Source: Sphingopyxis sp. MSC1_008 (lineage in GTDB: Bacteria; Pseudomonadota; Alphaproteobacteria; Sphingomonadales; Sphingomonadaceae). Taken from it: a stretch of 64,000 nucleotides of DNA. Positions within the stretch are counted from its first letter, which is position 1. Each line of letters begins with the position of its first letter. The DNA lies in assembly GCF_023197165.1 (NCBI RefSeq), contig NZ_JALPRD010000001.1:62001-126000 (forward strand), read 5' to 3'. Shown one piece after another: positions 1-10,400 of this stretch. Both the position numbers and the translations under genes were made by a program. The notes beneath the pieces are model-generated. The model was not told the origin of the DNA and made no database searches. It worked only from the letters and a program-made list of their open reading frames with translations.

Positions 1-1263
1 ATGAACAACGTGTCCTTCTGGCTGACCGCCGTTGCGTTTGTCATGCTGATGGGGTCGCTGTTCGTCCCTGGCGGCAGCGGCAATGGCGCCGGCACCGGCT
101 GGACGGTCTACGCGCCGCTGTCGACCAGCGGCTCGGTTGGGCCGGCGGTCGATATGGCGATCTTCTCGCTCCACCTCGCGGGCGCGGCGTCGATCCTCGG
201 TGCGATCAACTTCATCACCACGATCTTCAACATGCGTGCTCCGGGCATGACGCTGCACAAGATGCCGCTGTTCGTGTGGTCGGTGCTCGTCACCGCGTTC
301 CTGCTGCTGCTCGCGCTGCCGGTTCTCGCCGCGGCGATCACGATGCTGCTGACCGATCGCAACTTCGGCACCACCTTCTATGATGCGGCCGGCGGCGGCG
401 ACCCCGTCCTCTACCAGCATCTCTTCTGGTTCTTCGGCCACCCCGAAGTGTACATCATGATCCTGCCGGGTTTCGGCATGGTCAGCCAGATCATCTCGAC
501 CTTCAGCAAGAAGCCCGTGTTTGGCTATCTCGGCATGGCATATGCCATGGTCGCGATCGGCGTCGTCGGCTTCATCGTGTGGGCGCACCACATGTTCACG
601 GTCGGTATGAGCGTGAACCTCAAGATGTACTTCACCGCGGCAACGATGGTGATCGCGGTCCCCACGGGCATCAAGATCTTCAGCTGGATCGCGACCATGT
701 GGGGCGGCTCGCTGAGCTTCAAGACGCCGATGATGTGGTCGCTCGGCTTCATCTTCATGTTCACCGTCGGCGGTGTGACCGGCGTCGTGCTGGCCAATGG
801 CGGCGTCGACACCAATTTGCATGACACTTATTATGTCGTCGCACACTTCCACTATGTGCTGTCGCTGGGCGCGGTCTTCTCGCTCTTCGCCGGCTTCTAT
901 TACTGGTTCCCGAAGATGTCGGGCCGGATGTACAGCGAAGCCCTCGGCCAGCTGCACTTCTGGATCTTCTTCATCGGCGTGAACGTCATGTTCTTCCCCC
1001 AGCACTTCCTGGGCCAGCAGGGCATGCCGCGCCGTTACCCCGACTATGCGGAAGCCTATGCGCACTGGCACCTGATCTCGTCGTACGGCTATGTGATCAT
1101 GGGCGTCGGCATGCTCTTCTTCTTCGTGAACATTGGCTACTCGCTGTTCGCGGGCAAGAAGGCCGCCGACAATCCGTGGGGCGAAGGCGCGACGACGCTC
1201 GAATGGACGCTGTCGAGCCCGCCGCCGTTCCACCAGTTCAACGAACTGCCGCGTATCGCCTGA
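1..1263 (+). CDS. ctaD: Cytochrome c oxidase subunit I, 5'-truncated by the window edge
   Basis: Catalytic subunit of the aa3-type terminal oxidase in the inner membrane; it reduces O2 with electrons from cytochrome c and pumps protons. Only the last 420 residues are present. The Met at position 1 is internal (the conserved MNNVSFW segment), so roughly the first 110-130 residues, including the first heme a ligand, lie outside the window. Visible motifs, numbered within this fragment: GHPEVY at 146-151 with CuB ligand His147 and its cross-linked Tyr151, the CuB His pair at 196-197, K-channel Lys225, and HFH at 282-284 (heme a3 His282, heme a His284). The C-terminus ends normally at TGA. ctaB follows after 58 nt. 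Family assignment is certain; only the start is unknown. Confidence 0.97.
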   Translation: MNNVSFWLTAVAFVMLMGSLFVPGGSGNGAGTGWTVYAPLSTSGSVGPAVDMAIFSLHLAGAASILGAINFITTIFNMRAPGMTLHKMPLFVWSVLVTAFLLLLALPVLAAAITMLLTDRNFGTTFYDAAGGGDPVLYQHLFWFFGHPEVYIMILPGFGMVSQIISTFSKKPVFGYLGMAYAMVAIGVVGFIVWAHHMFTVGMSVNLKMYFTAATMVIAVPTGIKIFSWIATMWGGSLSFKTPMMWSLGFIFMFTVGGVTGVVLANGGVDTNLHDTYYVVAHFHYVLSLGAVFSLFAGFYYWFPKMSGRMYSEALGQLHFWIFFIGVNVMFFPQHFLGQQGMPRRYPDYAEAYAHWHLISSYGYVIMGVGMLFFFVNIGYSLFAGKKAADNPWGEGATTLEWTLSSPPPFHQFNELPRIA

Positions 1264-1321
1264 TTTGTGCTTCCCCCTGCCGGTGACGGCAGGGGGTGCA
1301 TGACATCGGGCTGGAGTAACC

Positions 1322-2233
1322 ATGGCGCAGAGCCTGACCCACGGCGAAACGGCACTTCCCGCCGACTGGCGCGACCTGTTCGCGCTGACGAAGCCGCGCG
1401 TCATGTCGCTGGTGGTGTTCACCGCGCTGTGCGGGCTGCTCGCGGCGCCGATCAACGTGCCTCCCGTGCTCGCTTTTTCGTCGATCCTTGCAATCGCGCT
1501 GGGGGCAGGGGCTTCGGGCGCGCTCAACCAATGGTATGAGGCGGGGCTCGACGCGAAGATGAAGCGGACCGCAGGCCGGCCGCTTCCCGCCGGGCGCCTC
1601 GATCCGCAGACCGCACTGCAGTTCGGCGTCGGGCTTGCCGCCTTTTCGCTGTTCCTGATGCTGTTCGCGTCGAACTGGCAGGCGACGCTGCTGCTCGCCG
1701 TCTCGATCCTCTTCTATGTCTTCGTCTACACGATGTGGCTGAAGCCGCGGACCCCGCAGAATATTGTCATCGGCGGTGCCGCCGGCGCGTTTCCGCCGCT
1801 GATCGGCTGGGTCGCCGCGACGGGTTCGATCGCGCCGCTGCCGGTGATGCTGTTCCTCTTGATCTTCCTGTGGACGCCGCCGCATTTCTGGGCGCTCGCG
1901 CTGTTCATGCGCTCGGACTATGCCGCCGCAGGCATTCCGATGATGCCGGTCGTCGCGGGTGAGAAATCGACGCGGCGCCAGATTCTGTTCTATGCCGTCA
2001 TCATGGCGGTCGGTGCCATCGCGCCGTGGCCGCTCGGCTACACCGGCGCGCTTTATGGCTGGACCGCGGTGCTGCTTTCGGCCGTGTTCGTCCTGCTGTC
2101 GGTCCAGGTCGGCACGCGCACGACGGGCGAGGGCGACCTGATGCGCCCCGAAAAACGCCTGTTCGCCTATTCGATCGCCTATCTTTTCATTCTGTTCGGC
2201 GCTGTCGTCGCCGACCATCGGTGGCCGCTATGA
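1322..2233 (+). CDS. ctaB: Protoheme IX farnesyltransferase (heme O synthase)
   Basis: UbiA-family integral membrane prenyltransferase that adds the farnesyl chain of farnesyl-PP to heme b, making heme O, the precursor of heme A for the oxidase encoded around it. 303 residues, the usual length. The first Asp-rich substrate site is visible as N69..D77..R82-T83..R86-P87, and the second conserved loop contains LKPRTPQN. About eight to nine hydrophobic segments can be counted. The ATG at 1322 is preceded by GGAG at a suitable distance. The stop overlaps the next start as ATGA (2230-2233), so translation is probably coupled. Confidence 0.95.
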   Translation: MAQSLTHGETALPADWRDLFALTKPRVMSLVVFTALCGLLAAPINVPPVLAFSSILAIALGAGASGALNQWYEAGLDAKMKRTAGRPLPAGRLDPQTALQFGVGLAAFSLFLMLFASNWQATLLLAVSILFYVFVYTMWLKPRTPQNIVIGGAAGAFPPLIGWVAATGSIAPLPVMLFLLIFLWTPPHFWALALFMRSDYAAAGIPMMPVVAGEKSTRRQILFYAVIMAVGAIAPWPLGYTGALYGWTAVLLSAVFVLLSVQVGTRTTGEGDLMRPEKRLFAYSIAYLFILFGAVVADHRWPL

Positions 2234-2379
2234 CCGAAGAAACTCCGAACGAACCGTTTGACGAGGCCGAATATCGCCGCCGTCAGCGCAGCCGTGCGAA
2301 CCTGATGGCGTGGATGCTCGGCGGGCTGGCGATCCTGTTCTTCTTCATCACCATCGCCAAGATGCAGATATTCTCATGA
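2230..2379 (+). CDS. 49-aa single-pass membrane protein in the oxidase cluster (CoxF/CtaF-like)
   Basis: Very short ORF that starts inside the ctaB stop (ATGA) and ends inside the ctaG start (ATGA), so both edges are fixed by translational coupling. It has an acidic, then Arg-rich N-terminus (RRRQRSR around residues 16-22) followed by one hydrophobic helix at about 26-43. This shape and position, between heme O synthase and Cox11, match the tiny oxidase-assembly proteins often annotated CoxF in alphaproteobacteria. No catalytic motif is expected. Assignment rests on size, topology and context rather than a strong sequence signature. Confidence 0.75.
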   Translation: MTEETPNEPFDEAEYRRRQRSRANLMAWMLGGLAILFFFITIAKMQIFS

Positions 2380-2951
2380 GAGCCTTTCCGGTCATTGGGC
2401 GCATGTCGCCGAACGCGAAGACCGCAAGCCTGGCCGCGTTGATGGCGCTCGCGATGACCGGTCTCGGCTTCGCGGCGGTGCCGCTCTACGATCTCTTCTG
2501 CCGCGTCACGGGCTTCGGCGGTACGACGCAGCGTTACGACCCGGTCGCCGCGGCGGCCGAGCCCGAAATATTGAGCCAGACGGTCTCGGTCCGCTTCGAC
2601 GCCAATGTCTCGCCGAACCTGCCGTGGAAATTCTATCCCGAGCATCCGACCGATACGGTGAGCATCGGCGCGCGCGACATGGCAATCTTTATCGCCGAGA
2701 ATAATTCGGCGCATCCCGTCGTCGGGACCGCCAGCTTCAACGTCACGCCCGATCAGGCGGGCAAATATTTTACCAAGATCCAGTGCTTCTGCTTCACCCA
2801 GCAACGGCTCGAGCCGGGGCAGCAGATGCGCATGCCGGTGCTGTTCTTCGTTGATCCCAAGATCATGGACGACCCCGACGCACGCGACGTGCAGGAAATC
2901 ACCCTCAGCTACACCTTCCACCCTGTAGACGAGGGTAAAAAGGCGAGCTAA
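2376..2951 (+). CDS. ctaG: Cytochrome c oxidase assembly protein CtaG/Cox11
   Basis: Membrane-anchored periplasmic copper chaperone that delivers Cu to the CuB site of subunit I. 191 residues: N-terminal transmembrane helix at about 17-36, then a beta-rich periplasmic domain. The copper-binding CFCF motif is at 137-140 (Cys137, Cys139), and the conserved juxtamembrane Cys42 is in LFCRVTG. The start at 2376 was chosen because it overlaps the preceding stop as ATGA; a second Met at residue 10 is possible. Lies 80 nt upstream of ctaE and belongs to the same cluster. Confidence 0.95.
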   Translation: MRAFPVIGRMSPNAKTASLAALMALAMTGLGFAAVPLYDLFCRVTGFGGTTQRYDPVAAAAEPEILSQTVSVRFDANVSPNLPWKFYPEHPTDTVSIGARDMAIFIAENNSAHPVVGTASFNVTPDQAGKYFTKIQCFCFTQQRLEPGQQMRMPVLFFVDPKIMDDPDARDVQEITLSYTFHPVDEGKKAS

Positions 2952-3031
2952 GGCCGCGAACAAGAGTCTAACAAGACCGGCAGATGATGGGGAATCATCA
3001 TGCTGGGGCTGCTAAAAACGGGAAACACGCC

Positions 3032-3907
3032 ATGTCCGGTGCGAAACATCATGACTACCACCTCGTAAATCCCAGCGTCTGGCCGCTCATCGGCTCGGTC
3101 GCTGCGCTCGTGATGTTCTTCGGGCTCGTCATGGCGATGCACGCCGATTATTTCGGCGGCGTCGGCAAGTGGGTCCTCGGCCTCGGCTTCATGGGCGTCA
3201 TCGCCACCTTCTTCAGCTGGTGGTCGGACGTCATCAACGAAGCGCATGCCGGCGACCATACGCCGGTCGTCCAGCTGCACCTGCGCTACGGCATGATCCT
3301 GTTCATCGCGTCCGAAGTCATGTTCTTCGTCGGCTGGTTCTGGGCGTGGTTCGATTTTTCGCTCTTCCCGGTGCCGATCGAATATGCTGAAGGCGCGGTC
3401 ACCTCGCTGTTCGGTCAGGATGGCGCCGCTGCGATCACCATGTGGCCGCCGAAGGGCATCGAAGTCATCGATCCTTTCTCGCTGCCTTTGCTCAACACGC
3501 TGATCCTGCTCTGCTCGGGCACGACGATCACCTGGGCGCACCATGCGCTGATCCACGGCGACCGCGAAGGCCTGAAAAAAGGCCTGTGGCTGACGATCAT
3601 CCTCGGCGCGGTCTTCTCGTCGATCCAGGCTTACGAATATATGCACGCGCCGTGGGGCTTCGGGCAGAGCAACTACAGCTCGGCCTTCTACATGGCGACC
3701 GGCTTCCACGGTTTCCACGTGCTCGTCGGCACGATCTTCCTGATCGTCTGCCTCGTGCGCACCTACAAGGGCCACTTCACCCCGCAGCAGCATTTCGGCT
3801 TCGAAGCCGCTGCCTGGTACTGGCACTTCGTCGACGTCGTGTGGCTGTTCCTCTTCATCATCGTCTATGTTTGGGGCGGCTGGGGCGCGCCGATCGCCGC
3901 GCACTAA
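3032..3907 (+). CDS. ctaE: Cytochrome c oxidase subunit III
   Basis: Integral membrane subunit of the aa3 oxidase that supports proton uptake and stability of subunit I. With the start at 3032 the protein is 291 residues, close to the family norm, beginning MSGAKHHDYH; in-frame ATGs at 2984 and 2987 would add 15-16 residues that look non-conserved. Seven hydrophobic segments can be traced, and the C-terminal WHFVDVVW signature is present. An insertion of about 30 residues between helices is rich in small residues (around FPVPIEYAEGAVTS). It is followed directly by the DUF983 gene. Confidence 0.94.
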   Translation: MSGAKHHDYHLVNPSVWPLIGSVAALVMFFGLVMAMHADYFGGVGKWVLGLGFMGVIATFFSWWSDVINEAHAGDHTPVVQLHLRYGMILFIASEVMFFVGWFWAWFDFSLFPVPIEYAEGAVTSLFGQDGAAAITMWPPKGIEVIDPFSLPLLNTLILLCSGTTITWAHHALIHGDREGLKKGLWLTIILGAVFSSIQAYEYMHAPWGFGQSNYSSAFYMATGFHGFHVLVGTIFLIVCLVRTYKGHFTPQQHFGFEAAAWYWHFVDVVWLFLFIIVYVWGGWGAPIAAH

Positions 3908-3908
3908 A

Positions 3909-4301
3909 TTGCCGGCTGGCGACAAATTTCAAAATGGGCAGCCGCCGGTCTGGCGCGCTGCCCTTTTTGGTCTCTGCCCCGAATGCGGCGGCAAGACGCT
4001 GTTCGACGGGCCGGTGAAATTCCGCGCGACATGCGAAAGCTGCGGCCTCGATTACGGCCGCTACAATGTCGGCGATGGTCCCGCGGCGTTCCTGACATTG
4101 ATCATCGGTGCGCTGCTCATCGCGATCGCGCTGACGCTCGATGCCATGGTGCGGCCGCCTTTGTGGGTGCATATCATCCTGTGGGTGCCGCTGACCGCCG
4201 CCGCGGTGATCTATGGCCTGCGCGTTGGCAAGGGCGCCTTATTGGCGAGCGAGCACCAGCGTCAGGCAGCCGAAGGCCGTAAGGTGGACAAGAATGACTG
4301 A
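3909..4301 (+). CDS. DUF983 family zinc-ribbon-like membrane protein
   Basis: 130 residues from a TTG start one nucleotide after the ctaE stop; an upstream in-frame ATG at 3867 would overlap ctaE by 41 nt. Two Cys pairs (CPEC at 23-26 and CESC at 42-45) suggest a small metal-binding ribbon, followed by two transmembrane helices at about 54-72 and 78-100. The motif YNVGDGPAAF just before the first helix is typical of the family. DUF983 proteins have no established biochemical role, but they recur between coxIII and SURF1 in alphaproteobacteria, which suggests a part in oxidase biogenesis. The gene overlaps SURF1 by 8 nt. Confidence 0.85.
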   Translation: MPAGDKFQNGQPPVWRAALFGLCPECGGKTLFDGPVKFRATCESCGLDYGRYNVGDGPAAFLTLIIGALLIAIALTLDAMVRPPLWVHIILWVPLTAAAVIYGLRVGKGALLASEHQRQAAEGRKVDKND

Positions 4302-4938
4302 ACCTGCCCAACAGTCGACGCGGCGCTGGCCGCTGATCCCAACGATCCTTGTGCTCGTCGCGGTCGCCGCGATGATCGCGCTCGGCGTCTGGCAGTTGCA
4401 GCGCAAGAGCGAGAAGGAAGCGTTGATCGCGCTCTACCAGCGCAATGTGGCGATGTCGTCTTTGGTGACTTATCCCGAACTGCCGCCCGTCCCCGACGCC
4501 GTTCTCTTCCGCAAAAGCAGCGTCGTCTGTCTCGAGCCGGTCCGCTGGGATCCGCGCAGCGGCACCGACCGGAAGGGTGCGGCAGGCATACGGATGATCG
4601 CCGACTGTCGGACCGGCGCCGAGGGACCCGGCGTGCTCGTCGATGTTGGAATCGCCGACGATTTCACTCCGCCCGAATGGAAGGGCGGCACCGTGCAGGG
4701 GACGATCGTTCCTGGCCCTGAACAACCGACGGTGATGGAGCGCGCAATGGGCAAAGCCGTTCCGGCACGCGCGATGCTGATTGCCGACGCGCCGGTCGCG
4801 GGCCTTCGTGCCAGTGCGGTGCCGCCCGCCGACAACACGCCCAACAACCACCTCGCTTACGCTGTGCAATGGTTCCTGTTCGCCGCCGCGGCGCTCGTCA
4901 TCTATATATTGGCTGTCCGTCGCCGCTTGCGGCCGTGA
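4294..4938 (+). CDS. SURF1 family oxidase assembly protein
   Basis: 214 residues. SURF1 (Shy1) proteins help heme A insertion into subunit I. N-terminal transmembrane helix at about 14-34 followed by the family signature GVWQLQRKSEK (31-41), a periplasmic domain, then the C-terminal signature HLAYAVQWF leading into a second helix, as expected for the two-helix topology. The start is the ATG overlapping the DUF983 stop by 8 nt. Last oxidase-related gene of the cluster. Confidence 0.92.
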   Translation: MTEPAQQSTRRWPLIPTILVLVAVAAMIALGVWQLQRKSEKEALIALYQRNVAMSSLVTYPELPPVPDAVLFRKSSVVCLEPVRWDPRSGTDRKGAAGIRMIADCRTGAEGPGVLVDVGIADDFTPPEWKGGTVQGTIVPGPEQPTVMERAMGKAVPARAMLIADAPVAGLRASAVPPADNTPNNHLAYAVQWFLFAAAALVIYILAVRRRLRP

Positions 4939-4965
4939 CCTTCGCCCGCTAGGCGCTGGGCCGCC

Positions 4966-6363
4966 ATGGAATATATCAGCACCCGCGGCTCTGCGCCGAC
5001 CTTCGACTTTCGTGCCGCAACGCTTGCGGGGCTCGCCAGCGACGGCGGCCTTTATGTGCCGGCGAAATGGCCGCAGATGTCGGTTGAGGAAATTCGCGCG
5101 CTCGCGGGGCTTGATTATGCCGAAACCGCTGTGCGCGTCATGCGGCCCTTCGTCGAGGGCGTGCTGACCGAGGACGAACTGCGCGAGCTTTGCCGCGCCG
5201 CCTACGGTCGCTTCAGCCACGACGCGGTGACCCCGCTCATCCAGCTCGATCATCGCCACTGGCTGCTCGAACTGTTTCACGGCCCGACGCTCGCGTTCAA
5301 GGACGTCGCGCTGCAATTGCTCGGCCAGCTTTTCGAGAAATTCCTCGCCGGCGGCGATACCGACATCACGATCGTCGGCGCGACCTCGGGCGACACCGGA
5401 TCGGCGGCGATCGAGGCGGTCGCGGGGCGCGAGCATATCCAGATCTTCATGCTCCACCCCGAAGGCCGCGTCAGCGACGTCCAGCGGCGCCAGATGACGA
5501 CGGTGCTCGCGCCGAACGTCCATAATATCGCGATCGATGGCAGCTTCGACGATGCGCAGGCGATGGTGAAGCGGCTTTTCGGCGACGAGGAAGCGCGCAG
5601 CCAAGTCACGCTGTCGGCGGTGAACAGCATCAACTGGGCGCGGCTGATGGCGCAGGTCGTCTATTATTTCTACGCGGCGGTCCGCCTCGGCGGGCCTGAC
5701 CGTCCGGTGGCATTCAGCGTGCCGACGGGCAATTTCGGTGATGTGTTCGCGGGTTATGTCGCGGCGCAGATGGGGCTGCCGATCGCCAAGCTCGTCGTCG
5801 CGACGAACGTCAACGACATCCTTCACCGCGCGCTGACCCGCGGCGACTATAGCGCAGGCACGGTGACGGCGACGGCGACTCCCAGCATGGACATCCAGGT
5901 CAGCAGCAATTTCGAACGGCTGCTGTTCGACCTCGCGGGCCGCGACGGCGCCGCGATCACCGGCATGATGGGCGAATTCGACACGAACCGCGCGATGACG
6001 ATCCCCGCCGACATGCTCGCCGGCGCGCGCGGGCCGTTCGCCAGCGCGAGCATCGACGGCGACGCGATGGCGCTCGCGCTGCGCTGGGCGCAGGAACATG
6101 GCGGGCAGATCATCGATCCGCACAGCGCGGTCGGCCTCGCCGCCGCGCGCGCGCTCGAGATCGACGCCGATATTCCCGTCGTCACGCTCGCGACCGCGCA
6201 TCCTGCCAAGTTCCGTGAAGCCGTCGAGCGCGCGACCGGCGTGCGCCCGCCGCTCCCCGCGCGGCTCGGCAATCTGTTCGATCGCGAGGAACGCTATACG
6301 CGCCTGCCGGGCGACTATGATGCGGTGAAGGCCTTTGTCCTCGCGGAAGCCGCGCGTGGCTGA
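4966..6363 (+). CDS. thrC: Threonine synthase
   Basis: PLP enzyme converting O-phospho-L-homoserine to L-threonine. 465 residues, the long bacterial/fungal-type form. The Schiff-base lysine is K112 in HGPTLAFKDVALQ, and the conserved GATSGDTGSAA phosphate/PLP loop follows about 25 residues later. FSVPTGNFGDV is also typical. Sphingomonads commonly carry thrC behind the cox cluster. A TAGGCG -10-like hexamer lies about 10 nt before the ATG (4950-4955). The downstream methyltransferase overlaps its end by 8 nt. Confidence 0.96.
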   Translation: MEYISTRGSAPTFDFRAATLAGLASDGGLYVPAKWPQMSVEEIRALAGLDYAETAVRVMRPFVEGVLTEDELRELCRAAYGRFSHDAVTPLIQLDHRHWLLELFHGPTLAFKDVALQLLGQLFEKFLAGGDTDITIVGATSGDTGSAAIEAVAGREHIQIFMLHPEGRVSDVQRRQMTTVLAPNVHNIAIDGSFDDAQAMVKRLFGDEEARSQVTLSAVNSINWARLMAQVVYYFYAAVRLGGPDRPVAFSVPTGNFGDVFAGYVAAQMGLPIAKLVVATNVNDILHRALTRGDYSAGTVTATATPSMDIQVSSNFERLLFDLAGRDGAAITGMMGEFDTNRAMTIPADMLAGARGPFASASIDGDAMALALRWAQEHGGQIIDPHSAVGLAAARALEIDADIPVVTLATAHPAKFREAVERATGVRPPLPARLGNLFDREERYTRLPGDYDAVKAFVLAEAARG

Positions 6364-7246
6364 TCTTCTGCCCCTCGTCACGCTCGTCGGTGAGGCGTGG
6401 GACGATTATGGGCTGGTCGACAGCGGCAATGGGCGCAAGCTCGAACGCTATGGCCGCTATCGCTTCATCCGGCCCGAACCGCAGGCGATGTGGGCACCCG
6501 CGCTCCCGGCAAGCGAGTGGGAAGCCGCCGACGGCGAATTCATCCCGGCGTCCGACGACGATGGCGGCGGCCGCTGGTATTATAACAAGCCCGTACCCGC
6601 CGAAGGCTGGCCGCTCGCGTGGCGCGAAACGCGCTTCACCGCGCAGTGCACACCGTTTCGCCACCTCGGCTTTTTCCCCGACATGGCGCCGGTGTGGGAC
6701 TGGCTGCGCGAACGCGTCGCCGACAAGGCGGACCCCGCTTTCCTGAACCTGTTCGGCTACACCGGCGTCGGTAGCCAGGCGCTCGCCGCGGTGGGCGCAT
6801 CGGTCACGCATGTCGATGCGTCGAAGAAGTCGGTGGGGCAGGCGCGCGAGAATGCTGCGCTCGCGGATATGGCCGACAAGCCTGTCCGCTGGATCCTCGA
6901 CGATGCGGGCAAGTTCACCGCGCGTGAGGTCCGGCGCGAGAAGCGCTACGACGCGATCCTGCTCGATCCGCCCAAATTCGGCCGCGGCCCGACCGGCGAA
7001 CGCTGGCAGATCGAGGAGGGACTTGGCCCCCTGCTCGCCGATTGCCGCCAGCTCCTCGATGAAGACAGCCGCGCGCTGTTCCTCACCGTCTATGCGGTCC
7101 GCATGTCGGCGCTCGCGATCGGCGAACTGCTCGCACAATTGTTCGCCGACCTGCCCGGCAAAATCGAATGCGGCGAACTTGCGGTGCGCGAAGAAGCGCG
7201 GGGATTGCTTCTCCCGACCGCGATTTTCGCGCGTTGGAGCCGCTGA
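6356..7246 (+). CDS. Class I SAM-dependent methyltransferase (RlmI/RlmK-like fold)
   Basis: 296 residues from the GTG at 6356, which has GGAAG six nucleotides upstream and overlaps the thrC stop by 8 nt; a TTG at 6335 is an alternative. The SAM-binding motif is LNLFGYTGVGSQ (about 130-141), followed by the acidic THVDASKKSV strand and a DPPKF active-site motif at 204-208. The N-terminal half forms a small beta-rich substrate domain. This layout matches the Methyltrans_SAM family, which includes 23S rRNA cytosine methyltransferases, but the N-terminal PUA domain of RlmI is not evident, so the substrate is left open. Confidence 0.85.
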   Translation: MADLLPLVTLVGEAWDDYGLVDSGNGRKLERYGRYRFIRPEPQAMWAPALPASEWEAADGEFIPASDDDGGGRWYYNKPVPAEGWPLAWRETRFTAQCTPFRHLGFFPDMAPVWDWLRERVADKADPAFLNLFGYTGVGSQALAAVGASVTHVDASKKSVGQARENAALADMADKPVRWILDDAGKFTAREVRREKRYDAILLDPPKFGRGPTGERWQIEEGLGPLLADCRQLLDEDSRALFLTVYAVRMSALAIGELLAQLFADLPGKIECGELAVREEARGLLLPTAIFARWSR

Positions 7247-7329
7247 ACCACGTTTTCGCGCTTATTATGTTGCATACGTTTGCGGCACCGAATCTGTAAT
7301 ATTGTGACCGAAATGCCACAGCCTATGCG

Positions 7330-7358
7330 TTGACAATGAGAACGTTCCCATTTAGATA
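7330..7358 (+). promoter_or_regulatory. Probable sigma70 promoter of the TonB receptor gene
   Basis: TTGACA (7330-7335), a 17-nt spacer, then TAGATA (7353-7358). The -35 is a perfect consensus and spacing is optimal. One operator-like palindrome fills the spacer and another overlaps the -10, so a bound repressor would block polymerase. The leader to the receptor start is about 50 nt. Confidence 0.7.
7337..7350. promoter_or_regulatory. LacI-type operator-like palindrome O1
   Basis: TGAGAACGTTCCCA is a 14-bp palindrome with a single mismatched pair, centred on AACGTT, with the central CG step typical of LacI-family operators. It lies wholly between the -35 and -10 of the receptor promoter. A LacI regulator is encoded in the same locus. 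Confidence 0.65.
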
Positions 7359-7367
7359 ACGTTCACA
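7354..7367. promoter_or_regulatory. LacI-type operator-like palindrome O2
   Basis: AGATAACGTTCACA, overlapping the -10 hexamer of the receptor promoter. Thirteen of its bases (GATAACGTTCACA) recur identically at 18541-18553 before the GH3 gene. Centre-to-centre distance to O1 is 17 bp. Confidence 0.65.
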
Positions 7368-7415
7368 TAACGGATATGCCGCCATCAAAAGAGCGGTTGA
7401 GTGGGAGGAATGGGG

Positions 7416-10400
7416 ATGCGGGCGTCTCAAAAGCAGTGGTTTGCCAAATTTCTGGTCGGTACGTCGGCGCTGTCCCTGATGGGCATGGCGCAATCCGCCG
7501 TCGCGCAGGAAGCGCCGGCCGAGGGTGAGGTGAACGGCGACGAGATCGTCGTGACCGGCATCCGCGCCAGCCTTGCCGCATCGGCGGATATCAAGCGCGA
7601 GGCGCAGGGCGTCGTCGACGCGATTTCGGCCGAAGACATCGGTAAATTTCCCGATACCAACCTCGCCGAATCGCTGCAGCGCATCACCGGTGTGTCGATC
7701 GACCGTAACAATGGCGAAGGTTCGCTGGTGACGGTCCGCGGCTTCGGGCCGGAATTCAACCTGGTGACGGTCAACGGCCGCCAGGTGCCGACTGCGACCA
7801 TCGGCGACGGCGGCAGCGCGCCATCGTCGCGCTCGTTCGACTTCGCCAACCTGGCATCCGAAGGGATTGCGGGCGTCGAAGTTTACAAAAGCGGCCGCGC
7901 GACGATCGAATCGGGCGGCATCGGTTCGACCATCAACATCCGCACCCCGCGCCCCCTCGACAATCCGGGGCTGCGCGGCAGCATCGCCGTCAAGGGTGTG
8001 TATGATTCGTCGCGCAACAAAGGCAATCCGATCACGCCGGAAGTGTCGGGTATCCTCAGTTCGACCTTTGCCGATGACACGATCGGCATCATGATCGCGG
8101 GCTCTTACCAGAAGCGCAAATCGAGCACGAACTCGGCCAATGTGGGCTATCGCGACGGCTATCTTGGCAGCGAGAATAATTGGGGTTCGCTGGCGCAACC
8201 GGGTACGGCGGGTGCCGCGAACATCACCAACCGGCCCGATCCGACCGACGTCTATCAGGTGCCGCAAAACGCGTCCTACGATCTCAACGACATCGACCGC
8301 GAACGCATCAATGGCCAGGCGGTGCTGCAATTCCGCCCGAGCGACAATCTGACCGCGACGGTCGATTATATCTATTCGCGCAACACCGTCGAAACGCGGA
8401 ACAGCAATGTCGGCGTGTGGTTCAACCATGGCGACACGTCGAGCGCATGGACCGATGGTCCGGTCGCGGGCCCGCTCTTCTATACCGAACGCTTTGGGCC
8501 GCCCGACCCGGGTTGCTCGGCGCCGTCGCCGGCCCCGCCGAACAACTGCCAGGTCGGCAAGGATCTGTCCTACAGCGGCGCGCTCCAGGAAAACCGGGCG
8601 GAAAATAATTCGCTGGGCTTCAATCTCGAATGGAAGGGCCCGGACGGCGTAACGGTCGAACTCGACGCGCATCATTCGACCGCCGAAGTGAAGCCGGTCA
8701 ACAACTTCGGATCGAGCATGTCGCTGGGCAATGCCGTTTTCGGTGTTGCCAACCAGACGATCAATTTCGAGAATGATCTGCCGGTCATCTCCTACGGTAT
8801 GCATCCGGGGATCGATCCGCTGAATACAGCGCTGATCACGCCGACCGGCAATGCGTTCCGCAACGCCTATTTCCGGAACCGGATCGACCAGGTCCAGCTT
8901 CGGGGCAAATATGACCATGACGGCGGTTTCCTCGACAGCATCGATTTCGGCGTTTCCTATGTCGACAGCAAGGTGCGCTCGGCGTTCGGCACGATCCAGA
9001 ACGACGATACGTGGGGCGGGGCGGGTCCGGCTTCGGATATTCCCGACGATATCTTCTCGCTCGTGACGCTTCCCGACAAATTCCCGGGTCTCGCCCGCGA
9101 CGGCATGATCCAGAGTTTCTACACCTTCGATTTCGAGCGGATGGCCGGCCTGATCGAGCAGAATTACCAGACGTGCAGCAACCCTGCGACGGGCACCGCC
9201 CAGCCGGGGACCTGCCTTGCCGAATTTAATACCGACCGGCGCATCTCCGAAAAAACCCTGGCGCCCTATCTGCAGGTCGCGACCGTGTTCGATCTTTTCC
9301 AGAACCCGGCCCATTTCGTTGCGGGTATCCGTTACGAAACGACCGATATCGCGTCGTCGGCACTGGTGCCGGTGCCCGTGACCACCACCTGGGTGGGCGA
9401 GAATGAATTCAACGTTATCTTCTCGCCCGATGAACAGTTCACGCGTTTCAAAGGGTCGTACAATAATTGGCTGCCGGCGTTCGACCTCGACGTCTCACCG
9501 ATGGACAATGTCAAGCTGCGTGCGTCGTACAGCCACACGATCACGCGCGCCGACTATGCGAGTATGCAGGGCGGGCGCTCGCTCGACACGCTGTTCCGCA
9601 TCGGCGGCGGGACGGGTGCACTGGGTAACCCCGGTTTGATCCCGTACAAGTCGAAGAATATCGACCTGTCGGCGGAATGGTATTACGCGCCGACAAGCTA
9701 TGTCTCGGCCGGATATTTCCACAAGGATGTCAGCAACTTCATATCCTCGACGCGCGTAGACTATAGCGCGCCCGGGATTACGACCCCGGAGAATGGCCCC
9801 CGGTGGCAGGCAGCGCTCGCGGCGCTCCCGCCGAACCCGACGGTCGGGGATATCCGTCAGTATATCCTCAACAATTTCCCCGACTCGGTGAGCGGTAATA
9901 CCATCCTTGCCGCGCCGGGCGATCCGGAGGTCAATTTCGAGATTACGACGCCGGTCAACAGCGATCAGACGGCGACGATCGAGGGTTGGGAGTTCGCGCT
10001 CCAGCACAGTTTCTGGGACACTGGCTTTGGCGTGATCCTGAACTATACGATCGTCAACGGCGACGCGACCTATGACAATACGAAGCCCGCATCGGTGGCG
10101 GTACCCCAGTTCGCGCTGACGGGGCTCAGCGACAGCGCCAATGCGGTCGCCTATTATGACAAGAACGGCCTCCAGGCGCGTGTTGCGTGGAACTGGCGCG
10201 ACGAGTTCCTTCAGGGTTCGGGTCCGAACCCGACCTATATCGAGGAATATTGGCAGATCGATGCCAGCGCCAGCTATGAGTTCATCCCTGGCCTCACCGC
10301 CTTTGTCGAGGCGATCAACCTGACCGGCGAGGGACGGCGGGGCCACACGCGGCACAAGAATAATGTCACCTTCGTACAGCCGGGCTTCGCCCGCTATGCG

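Noticed and set aside
1..30. ctaD as a naturally short gene starting at position 1
   Set aside because: The first Met is the internal conserved MNNVSFW of subunit I; the missing part is beyond the edge, not deleted.
4174..6381. Long minus-strand open frame opposite thrC and SURF1
   Set aside because: Arg/His/Ala-rich translation typical of the antisense frame of high-GC genes; thrC on the other strand has every active-site motif.
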